DNA from: CAWEQO01 sp963811225 | GTDB lineage: Bacteria; Chloroflexota; Anaerolineae; Anaerolineales; Anaerolineaceae | Reading direction: 5' to 3' | NCBI GenBank assembly: GCA_963811225.1 | Contig: CAWEQO010000007.1 | Location: 310,001-374,000 of the forward strand | DNA: 64,000 nt | Part shown: positions 1 through 7,983 of the stretch, in pieces | How positions within the stretch are numbered: position 1 is the stretch's first letter | How the letters are laid out: each line of letters starts with the position of its first letter | Position numbers and translations under genes: made by a program | The notes under the pieces: generated by a model | The model's input: the letters and a program-made list of their open reading frames with translations, nothing else | The model's database searches: none | What the model was told of the DNA's origin: nothing

Positions 1-116
1 TAGGCCAGGATGCCTGCAAAGCTGAGGCCCACGGCGACGACCAACAAACCAATCAGGTAGTACAAAACCAGGCGGTACATGGTCACCCGGTTGAGAAGAC
101 GATCAATGATTTGCAT
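1..116 (-). CDS. RnfD/NqrB-like membrane subunit, 5' end only
   Basis: Only the first 38 codons are in the window; the gene runs off the left edge. The visible protein begins MQIIDRLLNRVTMYRLV and passes directly into a hydrophobic helix (about residues 15-37). This opening resembles the N-terminus of RnfD/NqrB-type membrane subunits that are often fused to a ferredoxin-NADP reductase-like domain and sit beside ApbE and FMN-binding proteins; that family assignment is from memory and from context. Its ATG overlaps the end of apbE by 14 nt, so the three genes are almost certainly one operon. Confidence 0.55.
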   Translation of the reverse strand, partial: MQIIDRLLNRVTMYRLVLYYLIGLLVVAVGLSFAGILA

Positions 117-915
117 GATGCACGAACCTTTCAAAATCGGTGGTGAAGGTGGCCTGGCGCTGCGTATCGATCATGTAGCCTTCGAAGCCATCCAACGATT
201 CAATGAAGTTGATGCCATCACGACCCATGGCGAAGGCGGCGGTGGCGTAACTGTCCGCAGCGCAAACGTCCGAACCGATGACGGTGATGGAGAGGATCTC
301 AGAGTCCGTGGGCTCCTGGTCGAGCGGGTCGTAGATGTGCGGGCCGCGGATGTAAGTGCCGGAGGTGGCCACGCCTCGATCAGAAATGGAGAGCACCTTG
401 ACAATCTCGTCCGGGTTGAATGGATTGCGGATACCCACCAGCCAGGGCTCGCCTTGTGGATTGTGGCCCTCGGCCTGGAAATCGCCGCCCGCCTCGACGT
501 AGAAATTCTCGTATCCGGCAGTGCGAACCATCCCGGAGGCGTTGGAAAGCGCCCAACCTTTTACTAAACCTAAGGGATCGTAGGCGCCATTGTGTTCCAT
601 ATTGAAGTAGCCGCCGGTCTCCTGGCGCAGCTGCTCGGCCAGGGCAAAGACGGCGCGCATATCGTAACTGGCTTCATCCGAGGTGATCTCACCCCGGTTG
701 ATCAGCGAAATCTCGGAAGCAGGCTTGAAGGTGGAGAATTTTTCATCGATATAGGTAAAATAATCGAAGACTCGATCGATGCTCTCTCCTGCGTGGGCGG
801 TGTCGATACCACCCTCAGGTTCGACGATCTGAATGGTGATGGGCATATCCCACATCAGGCGGGTCTGGGTGACGAAGTTTTGCGCCACCTTCGAGATGGT
901 TAAGTCTTTATCCAT
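103..915 (-). CDS. apbE: FAD:protein FMN transferase (ApbE family)
   Basis: About 270 residues. ApbE enzymes use FAD and Mg2+ to attach FMN covalently to a Thr/Ser of partner proteins. Seen here: the DPLGLVKGWA stretch (about residues 110-120 from the chosen start), the EAGGDF segment, GVATSGTY and the C-terminal ADSYATAAF motif, in the usual order. No signal peptide is obvious. A GTG start 18 nt upstream (933) overlaps the stop of the FMN-binding gene, but the ATG at 915 has a GGAG about 8 nt ahead and is preferred. It lies between its likely substrate, the FMN-binding protein, and an RnfD/NqrB-like subunit. Length is slightly short for the family but all core motifs are present. Confidence 0.9.
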   Translation of the reverse strand: MDKDLTISKVAQNFVTQTRLMWDMPITIQIVEPEGGIDTAHAGESIDRVFDYFTYIDEKFSTFKPASEISLINRGEITSDEASYDMRAVFALAEQLRQETGGYFNMEHNGAYDPLGLVKGWALSNASGMVRTAGYENFYVEAGGDFQAEGHNPQGEPWLVGIRNPFNPDEIVKVLSISDRGVATSGTYIRGPHIYDPLDQEPTDSEILSITVIGSDVCAADSYATAAFAMGRDGINFIESLDGFEGYMIDTQRQATFTTDFERFVHHANH

Positions 916-929
916 ATTAACCACTCCGC

Positions 930-1574
930 TCACTGGGCTTTACTCAGGGCCATCTGGAGCGACCGGTAAAAGCCCTCGCTGGTGAGGGTTGCGCCGCTGA
1001 TGAGGTTGACGTTAGCGGACTGAGCCTGAACGGCTTCCTGCTTCAAGGCAGGCACAGCAAAGGAGTTAATGTAGCGGGATGTGCGGCGATCTTGTGGGTA
1101 TTGCAGGAACTGGACGTCTGCGACCTGGCCGTTTTGGACAACCACCTGAACCTGAACGTCGCCGTAGAAAACGTTGACGGTCGGGCCGGTGTAGGTGCCG
1201 TCTTTATACTGGCCGTTCTGTGCGGCAGTTGCGGTGGGAGCAGGCGTCGAGGTGGGGGGAACAGTGCTGGTAGGCGCCTGTGTGGGCGGTGCAGTGTTGG
1301 CCGGCAGAGGATTGTTGATCGTGGCCTGCGAAGGGGTGTCGGTGGGGGCAGGCCGTGCGGGCGGCGCCTGCACGACTGCGTTATTCGAGGATGTGGGTGA
1401 GGCAGTCGACTGCTCGGGGAAGTTCCCTGCAGTGGGAACATCGCCGGGCTGCAGCGCTGCAGGGACCCCACGGTTTTCCAAAGCGTAGGCGGCAAAGCTA
1501 ACAACAACAAATGCGGATAAAAATAATTTTTTCACGGCTCTGATAAAGCCGGATTGTGATTTGCGATTCTTCAT
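930..1574 (-). CDS. FMN-binding domain protein (RnfG/NqrC-like), membrane-anchored
   Basis: 214 residues. An N-terminal signal/anchor helix (about residues 12-30) is followed by a long low-complexity Pro/Thr/Ala/Ser linker (about 40-120) and a C-terminal FMN_bind domain (about 122-214). The domain carries SGAT near the end, the S/T-G-A-T flavinylation site in which the Thr receives FMN from ApbE. The linker would hold the flavin domain away from the membrane on the outer face. First gene of a three-gene leftward operon with apbE and an RnfD/NqrB-like gene. Likely role: one-electron carrier between a membrane reductase and an extracytoplasmic acceptor; the acceptor cannot be named from sequence. 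Confidence 0.85.
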   Translation of the reverse strand: MKNRKSQSGFIRAVKKLFLSAFVVVSFAAYALENRGVPAALQPGDVPTAGNFPEQSTASPTSSNNAVVQAPPARPAPTDTPSQATINNPLPANTAPPTQAPTSTVPPTSTPAPTATAAQNGQYKDGTYTGPTVNVFYGDVQVQVVVQNGQVADVQFLQYPQDRRTSRYINSFAVPALKQEAVQAQSANVNLISGATLTSEGFYRSLQMALSKAQ

Positions 1575-1695
1575 AGGATAAACAAATAAGCTCCTTCCCG
1601 GTCGAATTCATCTTTATTATTGTTTCAAGTTTGAGGATAACAGGGAAAGATGACAGTTTGATGAATTTTTGGAAAAATGGGGGCGTGAAGAATGG

Positions 1696-1734
1696 AAGAG
1701 CTGGTTGGAGGTGTTGAACCTCCAGCCAGCTCTT
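1696..1734 (-). terminator. 17-bp stem hairpin downstream of the anti-sigma gene
   Basis: Arms 1696-1712 and 1718-1734, one G-T mismatch, 5-nt loop. It lies just past the stop of the leftward anti-sigma gene. No clear U-run follows on the minus strand, so it may be an mRNA 3' stabiliser rather than a strict intrinsic terminator. Confidence 0.5.
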
Positions 1735-1766
1735 GTTTCCTCAACCATCACAGGGCGTATTTACTT

Positions 1767-4080
1767 CTACGGCATTACCACACTGTTCAACAAGTCGATC
1801 ACGTCCTGCGAGGGCTGGCCGACCAGCTCGATCTTGAGCAATTTGTAGAGGTAGGAGTAGCGACTGCTGCCGTCGGCATAAGTGAGCCGCGTGCCGGACT
1901 GCACTACCCGGCCGGTTTCGCGGTCGATCCAGACCTGGTAGGCGCCCTCTTTCACCGGCTGGCTTTCGCCCCACTGCGCTTGTGGGGGATCGAAGCGGTC
2001 GGTCATGGTAAACAGCACGCAGGGTCGCCCATCCAGCTCGGTCTCTTCCCGCTCGACCGGCTGGCCTTGCGACAGGCGGTAACTCAAAGAATTCAACAGG
2101 TTATTGTCGAGCGTAGGAGGCGACACAAATACATCCGGGCTGATGCCGCCACGCATATCCGGCAGGCTGAAGTGGACCGTGCCGTTCTGGAAGGAGGCCG
2201 AGACCAGCTTGCCATCCGGATCGTAAGACAGGAAGGCGTTGACGCTGGAAAGGCCTTGCGTGTCGACCTGATACCATTCTTCATTCGTCGTCAGCAGCGG
2301 TTGGAGCCAACCCTCGCCGGTGTCCAGCATCCCGCTGCCCGGCTCGATATGGCTCTCTTTGATCACATGCAGCCAGCCGGGTCCCTTGCGGAAGGGCGCG
2401 TAACCTTTGTCCAGCAGAGCTTGCACTTCATCAAGGATGGGTTGACCGGAGGCGAGTTCTACCGGCGAGGCCAGGCGGGTGGGCGCGGGGGTAGGGCCGG
2501 CGGCGGGCGGGAAGCCCACCGCCTCCGGGGTCCAGACGATCTGCCAGGGCCCGGTGACGTGCAGGCTGGCTTCCTGGGCATCCAACGTGATCGGGCCGGT
2601 GGGGATCTCGTTCAGCAGGACGATGCTGACCAGTAGACCGCGAGCACGATCCACCCCGGTGCTCGCCCCGACACTGTCTGCATCTCTTGGAAAAAGCGTC
2701 AGACCGTAAACTTCATTAGGCGCTTGCAGGTCGAACTCCAGGCTGTACTGCCCGGATGGGTCCTGCTTCAGGCGGGCCGCCACAACCTTCATGGACAGGT
2801 CACCGACCTGGAGCGGCTGATCCAGCGCCCATTCCTGGCCCACCTGGGGCGAGGGGCTGGGGTCGAAGGTGAAAGAAGCCTCGGGAGCGCCCGCGCCGAA
2901 CACCGACACGGCGGCCCAATCGAGCGAGAAGGTCAGCGGCTCAGTCGAGCGAATGGGGGTGGTGACCATGGAAGACAGGCTGGTGAAGTTGGGATTCTCA
3001 TTGGTGTAGCTGCCGCTGTCGGAGCCGCCGTAGAGCAAGTAATAGCGCCCGGCGGAGTCGCGCAGGGTGATCGGAGCGGTGTGACCGACCATGCGTCCCT
3101 GGCCTTCCCACTCCATGCCAAACTGGAAGGCAGTCTCGGAAGGGGTCTGGGCGGCTTTGAGCAGCAATAAGGTTAGGCCGTTCACGGTTTCACTGGCCAG
3201 GCCGGGCTTCTGTGGAGCGGCGACCTGAGCAGCCGGCTCCAGGCGCACGGGCAGGCGCCAATCCTCGGGCAGCTCGCCGGGCAGGGCGTTGAGGAGCCGG
3301 TGGATTTCGAGGGTAAACTCAGTAACCCCTTGCGGCAGGGGTGCGTAGACGGATTTGCAGGTCAGCCAGGAGGTTATCGTATCGCCTCCACCTCCGCAAT
3401 TGCCGCCAGCGCCGAAATTATGATCGAGGAGCGTCCCATCGGGCAGGCGGATTTGTTCCTGTATGGGATCGTCCGGGTGTTCGGAGACATAGGCATTCAA
3501 AGCTTCGGCATGTTCGGGCGAGAATAGATCATTCGGCAGCCCGGTGATTTTCGTGACGATCACCAGCCGGTCGGCTTCGGCCACGGCTTCGGTCACCGCG
3601 ACGATGACGCCATTCTGTTCAACAGAAGGCAGGGCGGGCGGTTCACTGGCACCGAGCGCTTCAACCGGAGCGGGTAAATCGGTGGCGGCCAGCGCCGCCT
3701 GGGACGTGGCGGTAGACGGCCTGGGACGCTCCACCGCGACGGTGGCTTGCAGTACCGCCTGGGGCTGATCGACGAAGCCGACGTTGGGCACGTAGCCGAA
3801 CAAACCGCGCACGGCCGCGATCACGCGCCCAGGGCCGACCGCCGCCAGTAGCAAGCTCAGCGCCAGCAAAACGGCCAGCAGGGCGGCTGCCCAGCGCCTG
3901 GACTGGAAGAACTGGGCGAGTTGCGGGAAGAAACCGAGGACGCTCAGCATCCGGCGCAATCCGGTTTCGAGCTTCGGAAAGGATTTGGGTTTCCAGGTTC
4001 GCCAGGAAGGCTTCGTCCGGAGCCGGGAAGAGCTGCTCCAGGGCGCGTTCGAGTTTCGGGTTGGCGCGGATCTCACTCAT
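1767..4080 (-). CDS. Membrane anti-sigma factor with large extracytoplasmic domain (one frameshift)
   Basis: Partner of the upstream ECF sigma gene, which it overlaps. Translation from the ATG at 4080 gives a cytoplasmic region (MSEIRANPKLERALEQLFP, about 45 residues) and then must shift frame at about 3945-3970 to stay open. Past the shift the protein continues with a hydrophobic helix (AALLAVLLALSLLLAAV, about residue 65-80) and a roughly 680-residue outer part. The outer part is low in Cys and contains domains resembling the DUF4179-type region of anti-sigma proteins and, near the C-terminus, a LolA/MucB-like beta-rich sensor segment. The shift is one base; because the reading frame on both sides is long and coherent, I take it as a sequencing indel. 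Function (holding the sigma factor at the membrane until a surface signal) is inferred from gene order and topology. Confidence 0.75.
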
Positions 4081-4649
4081 GGTTCACCTCCCAGCGGACG
4101 TTCAGAGCTTGCAGCAGACGGTTCAGCGCCACGCGTACGGTGTCTTCCTTCTTGCCGAGCAGCTTGCCAATCTCGGCATAGGTCAGATCGGGCGGCGAAG
4201 CGCAGGCGGATCAGCTCCTGCTGCTCGGGGGCGAGCCGGTCGAACAGCTCGGCCAGGCGGCGCAGGGCTTCGCGGTCAATGGCTTCACGCTCGGGGCTGC
4301 CGGGCGCGACCAGGCGCTCCTCCAGCCAGTCGAGCGGCACCTGTGGGCGCAAGCGGCGCAAACGGTCGATAGACTTGCGCCGGGCAATGGCGAACAACCA
4401 GGCCGCGAACGAGCCCTGCGGCTTGTAGCGCGGCAGGGACTGCAAGACGTCGAGGAAGACCTGGGCGGTCAGGTCCTGGGCGTCGTCCGTGCTGCCGCAG
4501 CGGCCGTACAGGTAGCGGTAGACGCGGGCGGCGTAGCGCCGGTAGAGAGCCGCGAAGGCGCCGGGGTCGAGCCGGGCGGCCGCGACCAGGGCGTCGTCAT
4601 CCGGCTGCTCGGCCTGGGCGGTGTTCCATTGGGCTGCCGTTTCCAGCAT
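4073..4649 (-). CDS. ECF-type RNA polymerase sigma factor (one frameshift near 3' end)
   Basis: Regions sigma-2 (about residues 25-90, with AQDLTAQVFL and SFAAWLFAIARRKSID) and sigma-4 (after about residue 125) are clear. As read, the frame leaves the family at LRFAARSD; shifting one base at a CCC run (about 4185-4195) restores a canonical end, LTYAEIGKLLG followed by a recognition helix and stop at 4073. The stop then overlaps the ATG of the anti-sigma gene (ATGA type overlap), the usual sigma/anti-sigma arrangement. Directs RNA polymerase to a stress or envelope regulon that cannot be identified here. Confidence 0.85.
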
Positions 4650-4718
4650 AACTGCTCCTTGAGGATCAGGATGTGGTTCTATGTGTTAAATCGCTGGAGA
4701 GGCGAAAAGCGAACAAAG

Positions 4719-4757
4719 ATAGAGAGTAGAGAACAGAGAGCAGAGAGTAGAGAGTAG
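4719..4757. repeat. Purine-rich degenerate tandem repeat (AGAGAGTAG / AGAGAGCAG units)
   Basis: Intergenic stretch made of repeated AGAGAG units with TA or CA between them, upstream of the sigma gene start. A similar run (AAACAGAGAGTGGAGAGCAG) forms part of the long inverted repeat at 33468-33535. Meaning unknown. Confidence 0.35.
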
Positions 4758-4780
4758 TCAGGGACTTTGGGGCTTTTTGA

Positions 4781-5062
4781 TTATATGCCAGGATTTAGGA
4801 GGGATGCTGCACCTTCATGATATCTTTGAAGAAAGGGTAACCTGGCTATCCAGCGGAAAAGAGCAAATCCGAGGATCACACCGAGCGCATTCAGCAGGAC
4901 GTCGTTGATATCGACGGAATGGCCATAATTGTGGCTGACCAGGCCTGTCAGAGAAAGGATCAGCTGGGATGCTTCTAGAGCAAGGCCGGTGAGAAGCCCG
5001 ATCCAAAGGATGTGCCGGGGCGGGAACCGCACGATGAACGGCAGGCTGAAGCCAAACGTCAC
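4781..5062 (-). pseudogene. VanZ-like membrane protein, N-terminally truncated
   Basis: 93 residues with the second half of a VanZ domain: two hydrophobic helices around a GHSVDINDVLLNALG motif, matching the conserved D-x-x-D-V-x-x-N-x-x-G signature. VanZ proteins normally have 130-200 residues with two further N-terminal helices and an N-x-x-PF motif, which are absent. A stop codon lies five codons before the GTG start, so the missing part is not simply in frame upstream. Probably a remnant; alternatively a short expressed protein. The function of VanZ in general is poorly defined (teicoplanin tolerance in enterococci). Confidence 0.6.
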
Positions 5063-5097
5063 GTATTGGTTAGTTTCTCAATCTTTCAAAGCTGTGG

Positions 5098-5328
5098 CTA
5101 TTCTCGAGCTGCATTCGAGCTGCCTGGCTTGACCCACCAGTAGACGAGGACGCCGAGGATGGGAACCAGCAAGACGATCAGAACCCACAAGGCACGGGCG
5201 GTCTCGTTGATATTGTCTTTGCGGATGCGGCTGATCGTGATTAGCACCAGGAGGATCCACGCCAGGAGAGGAATGCAGAGGAGAAAATTGGCTAACGAGT
5301 AGCCGAAGTTGAGCCCGATGTTATCCAT
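5098..5328 (-). CDS. Small membrane protein with PLDc_N-like domain
   Basis: 76 residues: two transmembrane helices (about 12-32 and 45-66) with ARALWVLIVLLVPILG followed by VYWWVKPG, the pattern of the phospholipase D nuclease N-terminal (PLDc_N) domain found alone in many small bacterial proteins. No nuclease domain is attached. Role unknown; commonly predicted cell-envelope protein. Lies just upstream of the VanZ remnant on the same strand. Confidence 0.7.
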   Translation of the reverse strand: MDNIGLNFGYSLANFLLCIPLLAWILLVLITISRIRKDNINETARALWVLIVLLVPILGVLVYWWVKPGSSNAARE

Positions 5329-5417
5329 AGACAGTCTCCATTTGGTTAAAGAAAGGTATAGGGAAATTATATACCCTTTACTATCTCAGAAATTGAAAGG
5401 GTTTTATCGTTATATCC

Positions 5418-5493
5418 ACAGATGACGTAGACACCAATAAAAGCAGATAAACCGGCCGGTTTATCTGCTTTTATTGGTGTCTACGTCATCTGT
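5418..5493. terminator. Perfect 76-bp palindrome (38-bp arms, no spacer) after bioY
   Basis: Arms 5418-5455 and 5456-5493 are exact reverse complements, with centre ACCGG/CCGGT and no loop bases. It sits 20 bp past the bioY stop on the leftward strand. In RNA it would form a very long hairpin; in DNA it could extrude as a cruciform. No U-run follows on the minus strand. Most likely a transcription end or mRNA-stabilising structure. Confidence 0.8.
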
Positions 5494-5512
5494 TAGTAAC
5501 GGTCCAATAACC

Positions 5513-6088
5513 TTACGCCTCGAAATCTCTTACAAACTTCCAGGCGGCGGGGAGGATCGAGCCGGCCAGCACGACCTTGAGTGCATCGCCCACGAGGAAG
5601 GGGGCCACACCCGCGACGAAGGCATTTTGCAAGCCAACGAAGCGCGCCAGGCCGAGCAACCCAAAGGCATAGATCACCACCGCACCGAGCAGGAAGGCCG
5701 GCAGGGCGGTCTGCACGCGGCGGTCGAGGCCGCGCTCGGTCAGCAGGCCGACCAGGAAGGCGGCGGCGACAAAACCGATCAGGTAGCCGCCGGTGGGGCC
5801 GGCTAGGAAGGCCCAACCCGCACCGCCGCCAGAGAAGAACGGCAGTCCCAGCCCGCCTTCGAGCAGGTACAGTCCGATGGCGGCCGCGCCGCGCTTCGAA
5901 CCAAGCAGCGCGCCGATCAGCAGCACGGCGAAGGTTTGCCCGGTGATGGGGACGGGGGTGAAGGGCAGCAGGATGCGCGCCTGGGCCAGGGCGGCGACCA
6001 GCAGGCTGCCGAGGACGATCAAGGCTGCGTCGGTGAGAATGGATGTGCGCAGACCAACTTTACGTGTAAGGGTTAAGCCAAGTGTCAT
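5513..6088 (-). CDS. bioY: Biotin transporter substrate-binding subunit BioY
   Basis: 191 residues, six hydrophobic helices, with the family landmarks LLPFTPVPITGQTFAVLLIGALLG (positions about 40-63), an AIGLYLLEGGLGLPFFSGG loop and GPTGGYLIGF. BioY is the S component of the ECF biotin importer and can work alone or with EcfA/A'/T, which are not in the window. Placement is meaningful: it is the last gene downstream of a biotin-dependent decarboxylase cluster on the same strand, although a terminator-like hairpin at 6155-6205 separates it from the preceding gene. Confidence 0.93.
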   Translation of the reverse strand: MTLGLTLTRKVGLRTSILTDAALIVLGSLLVAALAQARILLPFTPVPITGQTFAVLLIGALLGSKRGAAAIGLYLLEGGLGLPFFSGGGAGWAFLAGPTGGYLIGFVAAAFLVGLLTERGLDRRVQTALPAFLLGAVVIYAFGLLGLARFVGLQNAFVAGVAPFLVGDALKVVLAGSILPAAWKFVRDFEA

Positions 6089-6106
6089 GGGTGATATCCT
6101 TTTTTT

Positions 6107-6142
6107 CGGATATTTTTGCTGTCAATTCAGCAGAAATATCCG
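6107..6142 (-). promoter_or_regulatory. Leader hairpin upstream of bioY
   Basis: Arms 6107-6121 and 6128-6142 pair over 15 bp with one mismatch and a 6-nt loop, 19 nt before the bioY ATG. It is followed on the minus strand by AAAAAAAGGA, the probable ribosome-binding region. It could modulate translation or mark a repressor site; no BirA box was recognised. Confidence 0.4.
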
Positions 6143-6154
6143 AAATGATTTAAC

Positions 6155-6205
6155 AAACTCGGAAGTCCATTCGGGGTTTATAACCCTGGCAGGACTTCCG
6201 AGTTT
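6155..6205 (-). terminator. 14-bp stem hairpin between the GNAT-like gene and bioY
   Basis: Arms 6155-6168 and 6192-6205 (AAACTCGGAAGTCC and its complement), 23-nt loop containing a further small stem. It begins about 20 bp after the stop of the upstream leftward gene. Partial termination here would let bioY be expressed separately. Confidence 0.6.
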
Positions 6206-6226
6206 CGTTTTTACGACGATAAAGAA

Positions 6227-6952
6227 CTAAACCGTAACCTCATCGGGGACGATCATGGTTTCGTTAGCCTTGACAACCTCATCGGGAACGTTGAATTCCA
6301 GCTCGGTGGCGGCCATGAGCTTGACGTAATTCTTGATCGTGGTGTCCCAATACTTCTTGGTGACATAGTAGACGCGGGCGCCGCCCAGCTCGTGCTGGAC
6401 ATCGGGCCAGGGGTAGGAGGGCTGCGCCATACCGAGGCCCCAGCGCATCCAGCCGTTGTAGCTCTCGTAAGTGGCCCACCACTCTTTATTGCCCAAGATC
6501 TCAAAGCCGTAGTACGCCTTGGCGTAGTACATGACCGCGCCGATGCGACCACCACGGGCCAGCGCCATGGTGTGCAAGGAGATGTTGATGTCCTCGCTCA
6601 TCAGGCGGCCATTGGCGAAACCGACCCACTGACCATCGATCAGGCCGACCAGGGTATAGGGGTCCTTCAGGCGCTGGCGATACCAGCCCAAGATTTCCGC
6701 GTACACGCGCGCGCCGACGATGTCGTAGAAGTCGTGGTCCACTTCCATGACCTTCTTCATGTAATCCATCATCTGCGGGGCTTCTTCCAACCTGGCTTCG
6801 CGAATGAAGAGCGTGCGGCCGTCCTTCAGCTTGCACATGGCGCCGGGCCAGGGCTTCATGTCCATTTTGGGGCCCTGCAGCAAAGGCTCAATCTCGCGCA
6901 CGTCGATATTCAGAACTTCATGCGTTACTTTCTCTGGGGGTTCGAGTCTCAC
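6227..6952 (-). CDS. GNAT-fold-like protein of the ureide/decarboxylase cluster
   Basis: 241 residues, soluble, no signal peptide. The N-terminal half has a GRTLFIREARLEEAPQM opening and a later VGLIDGQWVGFANGRL strand pair, which resemble beta strands of GCN5-related acetyltransferases, followed by a segment rich in Trp/Tyr (NGWMRWGLGMAQPSYPWP). I could not see a clean acetyl-CoA pyrophosphate loop (R/Q-x-x-G-x-G/A), so catalytic acetyl transfer is doubtful. Start is GTG with GGAG 9 nt upstream. Being directly downstream of fdrA, the DUF1116 gene and the cyclase gene on the same strand suggests a role in that pathway. Function unknown. Confidence 0.5.
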   Translation of the reverse strand: MRLEPPEKVTHEVLNIDVREIEPLLQGPKMDMKPWPGAMCKLKDGRTLFIREARLEEAPQMMDYMKKVMEVDHDFYDIVGARVYAEILGWYRQRLKDPYTLVGLIDGQWVGFANGRLMSEDINISLHTMALARGGRIGAVMYYAKAYYGFEILGNKEWWATYESYNGWMRWGLGMAQPSYPWPDVQHELGGARVYYVTKKYWDTTIKNYVKLMAATELEFNVPDEVVKANETMIVPDEVTV

Positions 6953-7023
6953 AGTTTTATTCTCCTTGTTTAAATATCAACCGGGTTTTGGAATCCTCGG
7001 CTTATGAACGATGATAGAGAGCA

Positions 7024-7056
7024 GATCCTAAAGGTTATTTTGCGACCTTTAGGATC
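7024..7056 (-). terminator. 12-bp stem hairpin after the cyclase-family gene
   Basis: Perfect arms 7024-7035 and 7045-7056 with a 9-nt loop, between the stop of the cyclase gene and the start of the GNAT-like gene. No U-run; likely a processing or stability element inside the operon. Confidence 0.45.
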
Positions 7057-7074
7057 CGGTAGGGCCCAAGGCGA

Positions 7075-7956
7075 TCAGGATAAGTTTTCCTTGCTGATCT
7101 TGTTGATGCTCTCGACATGCTCGGGGTTGTAGGCGTCGCCGAAGCGGGTCTTGGGCAGAGCGGCCTTCTTAGCCATCAGATCTTCGTACTCGTCGTCGTC
7201 GACGAAGGCCACGGCGCGGCCGATGCTGGCTTCACCATCCACGAAACGCCAGGGGAAGAAGCCCACCTGGACGCGGCGGTTGAGCAGCAGGTCAATCTCG
7301 CCACCGAAGCATTCGGCGTGGATGATCTCGTGCGGGAACATTTCGATGTGCATCAGCTGATACTTGCTGTCATCGAAGAACTGCTCCATCGGCATGCCCT
7401 GTTTCTTCTGGAAGACCTTCTCGGCCAGCTTGGCCTGGCGGGGCATCCAGTTCCGGATGATGGTATTCATCGGGTGGTCGGCGGAACCGCAGTCCACGGC
7501 GATCCAGCGCAGTTTCTTAGCCTGGGCCCATTCCGCAAATTCGCGATCGGGACCGGGATGGGCAACCATATAGCGGATCTCGTCAGCGTTCGGCTGATCC
7601 CAACCAAAGTGATGGTAGCCGGTATGGATCACCAGGATGTCGCCTTCCTTGACCTCGACGCGATCCTCAACCATCTTGCTGGTGTAGACGTCGTAGTCGC
7701 CGCACACATCGCTCAGGTCGACAACGGCTGCTTCATGGACCAGGTAGTCCATGGTCAGCGAGGCGATGTCTTTACCGGGGGTGTAGAAGTGAATCTCACC
7801 GTCCAGGTGCGTGCCGATATGGTTCGAGTGGGTCAGCAGCTGCCCGTTAGCGCCATTCGGAGCCAGGCGCTTGAAATATTTGACCTGCAGCGGTTCATAG
7901 GTCGGCCACGGCGGGGTTCCAATACCCAATGGGATCGTCAAATCAATCAGCTTCAT
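7075..7956 (-). CDS. Cyclase-family metal-dependent hydrolase (kynurenine formamidase/isatin hydrolase fold)
   Basis: 293 residues. Contains NHIGTHLDGEIHF (about residues 45-57), the H-x-G-T-H-x-D metal-binding motif of the cyclase superfamily, plus further His residues (GYHHFGWD, HAECFGGEID) that would complete the site. Family members hydrolyse amide bonds in rings or formamides. The start has a strong GGAGGAA ribosome site. It lies 28 bp downstream of the DUF1116 gene. In this context the likely substrate is a cyclic or linear ureide intermediate; the exact one is not visible from sequence. Length is somewhat longer than kynurenine formamidase (about 210), nearer to isatin-hydrolase-type proteins. 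Confidence 0.82.
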   Translation of the reverse strand: MKLIDLTIPLGIGTPPWPTYEPLQVKYFKRLAPNGANGQLLTHSNHIGTHLDGEIHFYTPGKDIASLTMDYLVHEAAVVDLSDVCGDYDVYTSKMVEDRVEVKEGDILVIHTGYHHFGWDQPNADEIRYMVAHPGPDREFAEWAQAKKLRWIAVDCGSADHPMNTIIRNWMPRQAKLAEKVFQKKQGMPMEQFFDDSKYQLMHIEMFPHEIIHAECFGGEIDLLLNRRVQVGFFPWRFVDGEASIGRAVAFVDDDEYEDLMAKKAALPKTRFGDAYNPEHVESINKISKENLS

Positions 7957-7983
7957 CGTGTTCCTCCTTACAGGTGATGAGAA

